Shown: positions 1 through 10,100 of the stretch, in pieces
How positions within the stretch are numbered: position 1 is the first letter of the stretch
Layout: each line of letters starts with the position of its first letter
Origin: Craterostigma plantagineum
Lineage: Eukaryota > Streptophyta > Magnoliopsida > Lamiales > Linderniaceae
Reading direction: 5' to 3'
Length of the DNA stretch: 64,000 nucleotides
NCBI GenBank assembly: GCA_027422505.1
Contig: JAPQWV010000005.1
Location: 16,696,501 to 16,760,500 of the forward strand
Program-made: the position numbers and the translations under genes
The notes under the pieces: generated by a model
The model's database searches: none
Seen by the model: the letters and a program-made list of their open reading frames with translations, nothing else
Told to the model about the DNA's origin: nothing

Positions 1-184
1 AAACTCTCACCCAAAGGGAATTTTCCTAGAGTTAATTGTTAACACAAATAACTTTCTAATGTGTTGGTGTACATATAATCCAGGGTATAGCCCTCCTTAT
101 ATAGGAGAGGAAACCCCCATGCCTTATTGTTCTATCCGGTGTGGGATAAACAACAAAGGCACAAACATGGGCCTAAGCCCAACA
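1..184 (-). repeat. partial copia-type LTR, inverted copy
   Basis: This stretch is the near-perfect reverse complement of the first ~184 bases of the LTR at 415-840. Its terminal TGTTGGG is at 184-178 on the minus strand, and the window edge cuts the rest. It includes the LTR TATA-like motif (about 97-105). The two copies face away from each other across 230 bases, so they could pair as a large hairpin. The base before the LTR start on the minus strand is not a polypurine tract, so this is probably a second element rather than the partner LTR of the right-hand one. Confidence 0.7.
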
Positions 185-414
185 ACTGGTCTGTGTGTAG
201 TGGAAATTTCGTGTCGAGGGCTGATGAACTTCCTGGCAAGCCAATCGTGGAAGTTGCACCATAGATTTCAGCAAGGGTATTTCGACATGGGCCGAAGAAA
301 TGCTTGGATGTGATTCCAAGTGGATATGCTTTTATGGTGGAGCATGGTAGCGTAAGCTATGTGGATCTTCGCCAAATGAAGGTGTCAAGGCGGACAAAGT
401 CACAAGGTGGAGGT
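185..414 (+). repeat. spacer / 3' internal remnant of copia element
   Basis: This segment lies between the inverted LTR pieces. Its right end, a purine-rich CAAGGTGGAGG directly before TGTTGGG, looks like the polypurine tract that precedes a copia 3' LTR. No gag or pol coding remains. The origin of the left part (185-300) is not clear. Confidence 0.45.
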
Positions 415-840
415 TGTTGGGCTTAGGCCCATGTTTGTGCCTTTGTTGTTTATCCCACACCGGATAGAACAATAAGGCATGGGGGTTTCCTCTCCTATAT
501 AAGGAGGGCGATACCCTGGATTATATGTACACCAACACATTAGAAAGTTATTTGTGTTAACAATTAACTCTAGGAAAATTCCCTTTGGGTGAGAGTTTGG
601 GTTAGCGGGTGAAATAACTTTCGGGTCGTTGTTGTCGGGTTTTGGGTGTAGGCGAGCGTAGAAGAATTGTGTGATTGTAATATTCACATAGTGGATTTTC
701 TGCGGCCTTGTTGCCCGGGTGGTTTTTCCCTCTTCGTTAACAGAGGTTTTCCACGTTAAATCTTTGTGTTGTTATTTTCTCCTGTTTATATTTCCGCGAC
801 GGATCTTGGGCGGATTTCGGTACGGCCGAATTTCCCAACA
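415..840 (+). repeat. complete copia-type LTR
   Basis: The LTR begins TGTTGGG and ends CCCAACA, the usual copia terminal pair, and is 426 bp long. A TATATAA box sits at 496-502, about 80 bp in. No matching 5 bp duplication flanks it (GAGGT left, GATCG right). Together with the purine tract before it, this suggests it is the 3' LTR of an element whose body is outside the window or lost. Confidence 0.75.
496..502 (+). promoter_or_regulatory. LTR TATA box
   Basis: TATATAA in the U3 part of the 415-840 LTR, with the same box on the opposite strand in the inverted copy at 1-184. This is inferred to be the retrotransposon promoter. No transcript evidence is visible. Confidence 0.45.
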
Positions 841-1019
841 GATCGTTGCTATGTTCGAAATATCTTGCAAAAATACATATGTATATATATACACTAGTTT
901 ATTGCCCGTGCAGATGCATAGACTAAGATAAAATATTCATAAATAATGAAAATAAAATCATCACAAACGTTTAATAATAGAAGTACGAAATATTGACCAT
1001 GAAACTAACAATATATATT

Positions 1020-1610
1020 TTAGTAATCTGGCAATTCGGCGTCGCTTCCTCCAAGATTATTGAAAAACTCGCCAAATGCGTTGAAGGGAGGTGAATCTTG
1101 GATTTTTTGAGCTCTTTTCTCCAAAATGTGTGCCTTTTCAGCTTCAACATACTCTCGAACCCTCGGATCTGTTATGGAGCTTACGTCTTGAAATAATATT
1201 CTGTTTTCTTCCCTCAACTCTTTTACAGAATGGGTTTTGCATTTCTAGTTGATGTTTTAATTGCTCGTTTGTTTTTTTCAACTCATCAATAAGTTTATTG
1301 TTTGCTTCCTGCACGTTCCTGATGATCGATGGGGTATCATCACTTGTCTTTCTTTTTAGTTTAGCTTTTTTCACTCCAGTAGGTCTCTCCGAAGGGGAAA
1401 CGCCAACAAAATTATCTGAGTCGTCTAAGTTCACAGAAAAAGAAGAAATGCCTGGTTATTCTTGGCCGTTACACTCGGGAGCAAGATTTTCTGAAGAGGT
1501 GTTACGAGCGGATAGTTTTTTACCGCTTCGGGTCGCACAATCTTGAAATTTTTCAAAATTCTTAATAATGTCCCAAACATGATCGTATTTCCCCCCGGAT
1601 ATGAATTTGA
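1020..1610 (-). pseudogene. NAM-associated C-terminal domain protein, broken
   Basis: Minus-strand frames read like the C-terminal part of the plant proteins annotated as 'no apical meristem-associated C-terminal domain' (relatives of the Myb/SANT-like partner of PIF/Harbinger transposons). A basic stretch (PTGVKKAKLKRK) is followed by a coiled-coil-like segment (NKLIDELKKTNEQLKHQLE), then ENRILFQDVSSITDPRVREY and a C-terminus FFNNLGG..ELPDY. The reading frame changes near 1225, and an in-frame stop lies upstream near 1448. The N-terminal DNA-binding part is absent. I infer a fragment left by a Harbinger-type element or a dead gene copy. Confidence 0.7.
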
Positions 1611-1956
1611 GATCTTTAGCGAATAATATTTTCGATTAATCTAAATTAATATTTAATAGTCTAATTTGTAAAGTTGTAAAATATGTGGGTAGTACTGAAA
1701 TTTGTAAAATTGGTGTGGAAGTGAATATTACAAAACAGTCTATTGAGTTTGAGAATGAGTTGATCGGTTGGAGAAGAATTACTGTATTTTGAGTTTGAGA
1801 ATGCGTTTAAGTTTGAAAATGCGTTTATCGGTTCGAGATCGTTGACACCTCCATTCATTCAGATTTCAGATAGGTTAGCTAAATGAAAGAAGATAGCCCT
1901 CGTAACTAGAAAGAGAAAAGCAAACAGCGTGAGGTCCTTTCAATCAACCATTGGTG
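1611..1956 (+). promoter_or_regulatory. upstream region of the OB-fold gene
   Basis: These 346 bases contain the probable promoter and 5' UTR of the gene starting at 1957. I see short direct repeats of GAGTTTGAGAATG near 1745-1820 but no clear-cut TATA box. The boundaries are inferred only from the neighbouring features. Confidence 0.35.
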
Positions 1957-3745
1957 ATGGCGGCTGCATTGACTCTCAATTGCATCACTACCCACCTTAT
2001 ATTGAGGGGCCGCACCACCTTCAGAAGTCGTAACGCACTCGCCGTAGTATACAGCAAACGCAATTGGTCGCTGTGTTCGCTAGATCCCGCGATTGACCGT
2101 AGCGGAAGAGGAGGAACGGATTCTTTTACCTGTTACTGCACGGAGATTATAGCGAATCAGAATTCTGATGGTAATAGTGAGAGTGCTGTTGGCGATGATG
2201 ATTTGAAGAGTATTGCGAACACCTTAGATTTGCGGGTGGGGAAGATAAATAAGGCATGGAGGCACGAAGAGGCCGATTCATTGTATGTGGAGGAGGTGGA
2301 CGTTGGTGAGCCCAAGCCGAGAATTATATGCAGTGGCCTCGTTAAGTACATTCCTATGGATCTTCTCCAGGTATTTAGCTACCATGTTTATTGCATTTGA
2401 ATTGTGAACTTGTGTGTCTGATTTTGAAATAGGCGTTACTTGTTCTGGGCACATACACCTTATTGTGTTTGATTAATTGAGCAAAAGAAAAGAACTCTTC
2501 TAGATCCAAGCTTCAGTCTTGTAAAAGGAACAAGTTGTTCAGATATAGCAAAAATGGTATTTCAAACTCATATGGTCGATCTGAATACTGAATGTTTCTC
2601 GGATTGAATGATGACTTTGTTGTACTTACTAGGACAGGAGTCTTATTGTTCTTGGAAACTTGCAGTAGCCTAGGAATATGTGAGGTGTGGTGAGAGCTAA
2701 TGCAATCCTGTTGGCAGCTTCAGTTAACTTCGATGTTTTTTGAATTCGACTGGAGCTTGTGAAATGATACGTCTGGTAGTAGTCTGAGTTGAGCTTGAGA
2801 GAGGTGTTACTTGGTTGGATTTGCACATGTTTTTCTTGCGTTCCAACAGTTGATTAAAAAAGAAATATACTAATTTGAGCAGGCTCGAGTCTTGCTAAAA
2901 GGAAAAAGCATGTGCCACCAATGATCCTTCAACCTCAAAAGGCCAGTCTTAGTTCTAAGCGCCGCATTGAATGATGATTATTTCCTACCTAGACATACAC
3001 CACCACTTAAATACCGCATGAATGATAATAGTTCGCATGCAATAGTCTACACAATAATATACGCGCGCGTGCATGTGTGCAAAAGCTTGTGTGTGACTTG
3101 GGAAATAGTAGTCGAGTTGAGCTTGAATTAGAGTGTTACTCTCATACCATTTTCTGCACATGTTTTCTAGTATTTTTTTTGGTTGAGTCAAAGCTTCATT
3201 CTTTCCGAGAGAGAAACAATATGTTGGGATTGGGTTGGATTTGACACCAATCACTTACAAACACAAGGCTCTTTACTTGTCGTACTGTACTACTTACTAG
3301 GACAGAAGCGTCGTCGTTCTTGCAAACCTGAAACCTAGGAACATGCGTGGCGTGAAATCGTATGGAATGCTGATGGCAGCTTCCGATGCTTCCCATGAGA
3401 ATGTCGAGCTTCTCGTTCCCCCAGAAGGCGCTGCCCCGGGCGACAGAGTTTGGTTCGGTTCTGATGATGATGATAAAGACCAACTGCCCGAAGTAGCTTC
3501 ACCGAACCAGGTAATAAAAGTACCATTCAATCATCATGATTTTTTTTTGTCTGTGTTTTTTTTTTTTTCATTTTATTGGATTTTGATTTAATCTGCAGAT
3601 TCAAAAGAAGAAGATTTGGGAGCTCGTCCAACCGCATCTAAAGACGGATGAATCGCTCATTGCCTCACTCGGTGGTAAGCACACGATGCGTACATCGACT
3701 GGTGCTATAACTTCTGAATCGCTGGAAAATGCCAACATATCTTAG
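1957..3745 (+). CDS. tRNA-binding (EMAPII/Arc1p-like) OB-fold protein, probably organellar
   Basis: Three exons by canonical splice sites: 1957-2370, 3301-3510 and 3599-3745, all in phase 0, giving 256 codons before TAG at 3743. The start is the ATG at 1957; a TTG two codons upstream is not used. Residues 1-60 are rich in R, S and T and look like a transit peptide. The tRNA-binding OB-fold begins near residue 88 (SIANTLDLRVGKINKAW.H.EAD.LYVEEVDVGE) and continues through ICSGLVKYIP, NLKPRNMRGVKSYGM and LMAASDA. The C-terminus (IQKKKIWELVQPHLKTDE) matches the plant proteins annotated as nucleic-acid-binding OB-fold-like. By family, it probably binds tRNA and assists an aminoacyl-tRNA synthetase; the precise partner is unknown. 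The gene is convergent with MTHFR, with coding ends 382 bp apart. Confidence 0.92.
2626..2760 (+). pseudogene. decayed duplicate of exon 2 inside intron 1
   Basis: From the acceptor-like TTACTAG at 2627-2633 the sequence follows exon 2 of the surrounding gene (3301 onward): GACAGGAGTCTTATTGTTCT against GACAGAAGCGTCGTCGTTCT, then CCTAGGAAYATGYG and TTGGCAGCTTC. It contains stop codons and drifts away after ~110 bases. Surrounding intron text is also partly duplicated (GAGTTGAGCTTGA and TTTGCACATGTTTT-like blocks near 2785-2835 and 3115-3170). I infer a tandem duplication of an intron-exon block whose first exon copy died. Confidence 0.75.
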
Positions 3746-4126
3746 ACGAATAGATGGTAAAGATAGAGAAATATGGTGCTAAAATGTGCTTGATTGGTCG
3801 ATTCTTTCTCTGCCTAGTAGGGCACAGTTTTTTGAGTTGAAGCTTTGGTGCTTCTTGTGAGGTGTAATGTATTCATGTCATAGCTTTGCCTTATGCATCT
3901 ATGCTTTGTCATTTTTGGAGTTACTTGTAATGAAGAAAGGTGGTTCAAAGATGAAGAAATTCTCACTAACTGAAATTGCACTATGGTTGGATTACTCTCA
4001 AAAATAAGTAAATAAATTTATTTTTTTAAGAAAAACAAAAAAATAAAATAGTAATTGGGAAACACAAGACCTACGCCAATCCCATCCGTCTTCTATATCT
4101 TATAACATAGGACAGCAGCTCTCCTT
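3746..4126. other. convergent 3' intergenic region
   Basis: About 380 bases between the stop codons of the OB-fold gene (+) and MTHFR (-), holding both 3' UTRs. An A-rich tract (4010-4050) is the only notable structure. No open frame or repeat that I recognise. Confidence 0.5.
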
Positions 4127-7100
4127 TCATACATCTCTAAAAACAGCAAACATATCTCCATGAACATAATCATTATCGACCAAGCTCACCAAATAGTAAC
4201 TGCCCTCAACCTGAGATAGCCCAAAAAAAAAAAAAAGATCATAACTAACAACATTATTATTATCATGAAAAGACAAACTACTACTATAAACCTGCTCTAT
4301 AAGTTTCCTTGATGGATCATCTTCTGTGTACAGCTTAGCCCATCCTCTTGACCACACATGGAAAGCCTCATCTTTCCACACCATAAAGCTCGAAGGGTCG
4401 ACAACAGTTGGTTGAACGATCTCTTTAACAGGGAAAACTCCCCACGTCACAGCGTTCACATTGCTCATCGTCGAATTCGATATCACATTCCCATCCTTGT
4501 TCGCAGCCAAGTAGCTGAGGTAGGGGAAAGCTTTGCACCTTTCAATCAGTACGTTCAAGTTGTTCATGGAGCAGAAAAACTCTAAGTATGCTTTCTGGTA
4601 TACGTATCCACCTGGCCCACCCCATCCTGCGATAGAGACACGATTTTTTTCAAGTGCTTTTGAATATCACATCTAAACTCTAAAGAGAATTATTACCAAT
4701 ATATGGGGAATCAGATTTGGCTCCATTAACAGGCGGTTGGCTGTTGATTGTGAGGAAACCTTTCAAGTTTATGCTGTTAAGCTGTTCGCTAATGATTTTG
4801 GTTTCTGGGTGAAGACCGTCTACTTCTGACCAGGGATTACTTTTAAGGTTGCCCAGGCAGAACTTGGCGAATTGCTGGTGAAAATCGAAGAGTTTGTTAG
4901 AATATGAGATTCTTACAAGAATAAAACCGAATGGATATTACCTCGTGTATGTCTTCGACGTTTTTCAAAGGGACGGCCCATTCTTCCTGGAGCTTCTTAT
5001 CACGGGATCGGGCTCGCATGAACTGGTAGTGGAGTTTGAAAAGAAATATTTAGCTAATAATATTGTGAAAAAACAGCTTTATAAAGAGAAAATAGTGAGA
5101 CATTGCATTGCCTGATAATCAGTGAGTGCTCCATACGAGAGGTTATGAGAATCACCCCATCGACCATGTGGACATCTTTCCCATCCGAGTGTCCGAGAAA
5201 TATAGCTTTTTGGACGATTAGCCCTAATAACACCAGAGCAATGAATCAGGTGATTGATTGTACACTACAATCAGAAATCTAAATTTTAACTTACATAAAG
5301 AATTACGCTCTCACCAGAATATAGGACGAACATCTTCCTCCACACGGAAAACATTAGTAGGATGTCTCCAAGGCAAGGCTCTCCCGATTCTTGACTCTTC
5401 GATCAGCCCAAGAGTCTAACATGGAAGTTCCATTTAGTAAGAAAAGCAGAATAGATATAGAAGTAAGAAGAAAGGGTTACCATTAATATTGCGAGGGCAG
5501 ACTTCTCCATGTTAAGGGTATAGAGATGCAAAGTTGTGATGCCACTAGCAAGAATCTTCTTGCACATTTCTGCTCCAAGGTGAACTCCATAAGCCCTGAC
5601 AGCTTCTTCATTGTCCTTGATAGGTTCCAATGCAGCCATTATCTCGGATGGAATCTAAACGTACACACATCATTAAATTGTATCAAATGATGTGTGTAAC
5701 CCAAGTAACAGAGCATGCAAAATAGGATGAGGAGATCAGCAGAGAGACTTCTCACATATAGAAATTAGACATGAGAAGCCCGAGCAAACTGAAGAAAAGG
5801 TTTAAATGCATCGGTTTCACACCTTCGTTTTGCAGAAACCAGTCATGCGAATGAACCCCTTGTAATTATTGATAGGCATAATCCCAGGAATGATGGGACA
5901 GTGTATTCCAATTTGACGACAGTCATTGACAAACTTGAGGAAAATTTCCGTGTCATAGAATAGTTGGGTCACAATAACTTGAGCACCAGCATCAACCTGC
6001 CAAATAATCCAACTCAAAATTCGAAAAGATGACAAAGAGAATGAGGTATACGAAGGCGATTCGAGGACACTCAATTAGTACAAAATCTCAACCTTCCTTT
6101 TAAGGTAGACAATTTCATTCTGATAAGCTTCTGCTGGAGCATATCCATTCTCAATAACATCGGGATGTCCCTCTAAACAATGAAATAAAAAGTTCACCAA
6201 AAGTGTTTAATTAATTAATACAACAAAAATGGAAACCCAGTGAATGCCATGTTTCATACTAAACTTAAACAAGCACACGTACATAGACAAGCAAACTACT
6301 TCATCACTAGAAAGTATCGGTTGAAACTAACCTGGATAACCCGCCACAGCAATACCGAAGTAGTCCCCATACTTGGAGCGGATATGATTCACCTAGGGAG
6401 TTACTATTTACCGCCCCCTTTTTACTTGTTACCGCCCCCTAAAGGGTTGAAAAAAGACGTTTATGCCCTTATGTTATTTAAATTAATTTAAAAAGGTAAA
6501 ATATAATAAAAAGTAAGAATGTTCTTTAAAATCCTTCACGACGCAACACTTTTCAAATCACACAACTAAATTAAACAAAAAAACAGAGAACATTGCAAAT
6601 CGTAATGGAGCGAGGACAAGGAAAGGGAAAGGGAAAGGGGGTCCTGTCACGATTGGTAAGAAAACTGTCGTAAGTTCATTCGTATGTAGATAGATTGTCG
6701 AAAACGGGTCGAATTAGGCTGAAAACGGGCGATCGAACGCGAAATAGGGCGAAAACGGCACGACCAAATCGAAATTTCGGTTGGCCAAGTCGCGACCAAA
6801 ACGTGATTTCGGTCGGTCAAGACACGACCGAAATCAGATTTCGGTCGCAACAGGCTCGACCGAAATATGATTTCGGTCGTGTCTTACCGACCGAAATCAG
6901 ATTTCGGTCGCCGGGGTTCCGACCGAAATCTTGTTTCGGTCGGAGCTGGCTCGACCGAAATCTGGTTTCGGTCGGTTCCTCGGCGACCGAAATTAGATTT
7001 CGGTCATGCCATTGTTTGACCGAAATTAGATTTCGGTCATGCCATTGTTTGGTCGAAATTATGTTTTGGTCATTTTTTTTTAATTAATAAATATGTAATT

Positions 7101-10100
7101 GCAGGCCAAGGGTGGGAAGTCCCTACTTGGAGGGAGCTGCAGATCGGCCCCGTCGGAGGGATCTGGAGAGCGTCATACGAGGGCGCGCGGCGTTGATGCA
7201 TCCGTTCGTAGGCAACGGGAGGAGGAGAGGCGGCAGCGAGCTCTTGATTCTCATTCCGTATATGCGGATTACGATCCGCATGCGGATGAGGAGGCGCCTG
7301 CGGATGAGGAGGTGCCCTACGATGCGGCATCGTTTGAGTCATCCGACGACGATGCGATACCGGTCTCCTCAGGTAATTCCATTCTCCTTTATAAACTGTA
7401 TTGCGATGTAGTGTCTTAATATACGTAAATAAATAATATTTATCCATTGGAAATTCTTAAAAAATAAAATAGGGAGCAAGCGCTCCAGGGTCGTAGATGA
7501 CGATTCCTGGAGGGTGCAGGGGCCACAGCCAGGTGGTCCAGAAGACGGCGAGGTGATCCCTAGTTACTTGGGGCACATCGCGCCCCGCATCTGGATGGGT
7601 GAGGAGGATCGACCCCTGCTGAAGTGCGAGCAGCGTGCGTCAGTGCTTCGGTCGCTTAAGCAGTGGTACTGCCAATTCCCGCCGGAGACGCAGAGCGAGA
7701 TCGATGGCACGGGGCTTAGCCACCTAACAGATGCCATGCTGGGTCATTTGGACCAGCCTCTTCTGAGCGCTTTTGTGGAGGCTGGCACCCTGACACGAAC
7801 ACCTTCCACATGCCGTGGGGTGAGATGACGATCATGCTCCACGACGTCGAGCAGATCCTGCGTATCCCGATCGAGGGGAGGACGGTATCGGGCTCACCAG
7901 ACAGCGACGACCAGCAGATCGCAGCGAGGGAGATTATGGGGGTTAACGCAGACGCTCTGCGAGAATTATGGAGAGGCGGTGCGGTCGCGTCGAAAGACGT
8001 GATGCATAGGATGCGGTCTGAAAATAGGCCGGCGGGGTTCCAGGGAATCGCTTGGCTGTGGATTCTATTGGGGTCGACGCTGTTCGTCGACAAGAGCGGG
8101 AACCGGGTGAAGCCCGACATCATGCACGAGTTCTATCGGTCGCTGGCAGCTGCCAGTCATTACTCGTGGGGGTCGGCCGCTCTTGCTTACCTCTATCGCC
8201 AGCTTGGCCTCGCAAGCCGAGCGGATGCAAGGGGTTTAGCTGGGTGCCTGTCGTTATTACAGGCGTGGATCTACGAGTACTTCCCATGCTTTCGCCCACA
8301 CCGTCTACCCCATCATGTGGAGGCTTGCGATGCACGGTCACGCATGTGGTCCGTGTCTCAGTACGAGCGGACGGACCACCGTTTGATTGAGATCCGCCGT
8401 CAGCTAGACATGATGACTGCGAGCGAGGTATATTAACAAATTATATTCTATATTCACGACGATTATATACAAATTTGCAAACTGTTATCAGTTTGCTTGG
8501 TTGCCGTACGGCCCCGATCCAGCGCCGCACCACATGAGGACTATTTTCGTAGGCTGGGTACGATATCGCGACATTGTTGAGCCCTACGTACCCTCGAGAG
8601 TGTTGCGCCAGTTGGGTTACGTTTAGCACATCCCGCCGCCGATGAGTCCGCCACAGAAGGCGTACATGCCAGCAGACCCGAAATGGTATAAGGTGCACCA
8701 TTCTGGCGACGCAGCAGAATTTGCTTGGCGGCAGTTCCCGTACGCGTACATCTCAGTCTATCGTACATCAGCCGGGCGACTGCAGATTACCTTGGCGAGG
8801 CCGTGGAAGGGTACATGGACTGGTATGAGCGACATTCTCATCCTCGTCTGTTTTCGTCGGAGTCGGGATCCTCTTCGGGCGGCATACCCCCGCGCAGCCA
8901 CTCAGACTACGTACGTAATATTATGCGATTCAGATTTTGTATATTTTTATGTTTAATCAATTTTTATATGTATCAATTTTGTGTACGGTGGTACAGCTCG
9001 ATGTATGCCTTGAGCACCGAGATGCTATCTACGCTGCAGCTCCACGACGAGGAGCAGACGGATCTACAGAGACAGGCTGGACGAAATGAACGACCGCCTG
9101 GCGCAATGCTCCCTGATCTGCTTTTAGTTGTCGTTGTCCTTCGTTTGTGTATCGAACACGTACTATTTTTATTTATATTAATAAAATAATATAATAGTGT
9201 ACAATAATTATATATAAAAAAATAATAATAAGAATAATATAATACTATTTATATAAAATAATTATATAAAAAAAGACTAAAAATAAGTACAAATAATACT
9301 AATAATATAAAATAATAACATATAAAAAAATAATAATAAGAATAAAATAATACTAATAATATAAAATAATAACATATAAAAAAATAATAATAAGAATAAA
9401 ATAATAATAATAATATAAAATAATAACATATAAAAAAAATAATAATAAGAATAAAATAATACTAATAATATAAAATAATATCATATAAAAAAATAATAGT
9501 AAGGATAAAATAATACTAATAATATAAAACAATAACATATAAAAAAAATAATAATAAGAATAAAATAATACTAATAATATAAAATAATAACATATAAAAA
9601 AATAATAATAAGAATAAAATAATACTAATAATATAAAATAATAACATATAAAAAAAATAGTAATAAGAATAAAATAATACTAATAATATAAAATAATAAC
9701 ATATAAAAAAATAATAATAACAATAAAATAATACTAAAAATAAATAATAATTTAAAAAAAATAAGTTGAACAATGAATATTAATAAAATAATATAGTATT
9801 ATATACTAATAATAACATATAAAAAAATAATAATAAGAAAAAATAACATTAATAATATAAAATAATAACATAAAAAATACTTAATGTTATTATTCATAAA
9901 TAAAATTAATAATACAATATAATACAAAGTGAATTATAATAGACCACTCTGTCGCATTAACTGCACCCAATGTTCGAATCTGTTCTGATATCTAAGTTCC
10001 CACCCAGCAAGGCGACGATCACGATGGATATTCCAATACGGATGCAATACGGGCATTGGAAAGTCTGGACATAAATTCAGTCTAATATAATGCCGGTACT

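Noticed and set aside
845..925. TATATACACTAGTTTATTGC as the end of a MITE
   Set aside because: The word is familiar from plant repeats, but I could not find a second end or a target duplication.
6750..7080. CRISPR-like regular repeats
   Set aside because: Plant nuclear context, palindromic units with variable arms, position in an intron of a transposon, no cas genes.
7070..7447. Histidine/proline-rich minus-strand ORF
   Set aside because: Antisense shadow of PMD exon 2, which has proper splice sites and phase.
9353..9773. Two long hydrophobic minus-strand ORFs
   Set aside because: They read across the AT-only minisatellite, where Y, L, I and F codons dominate by composition.
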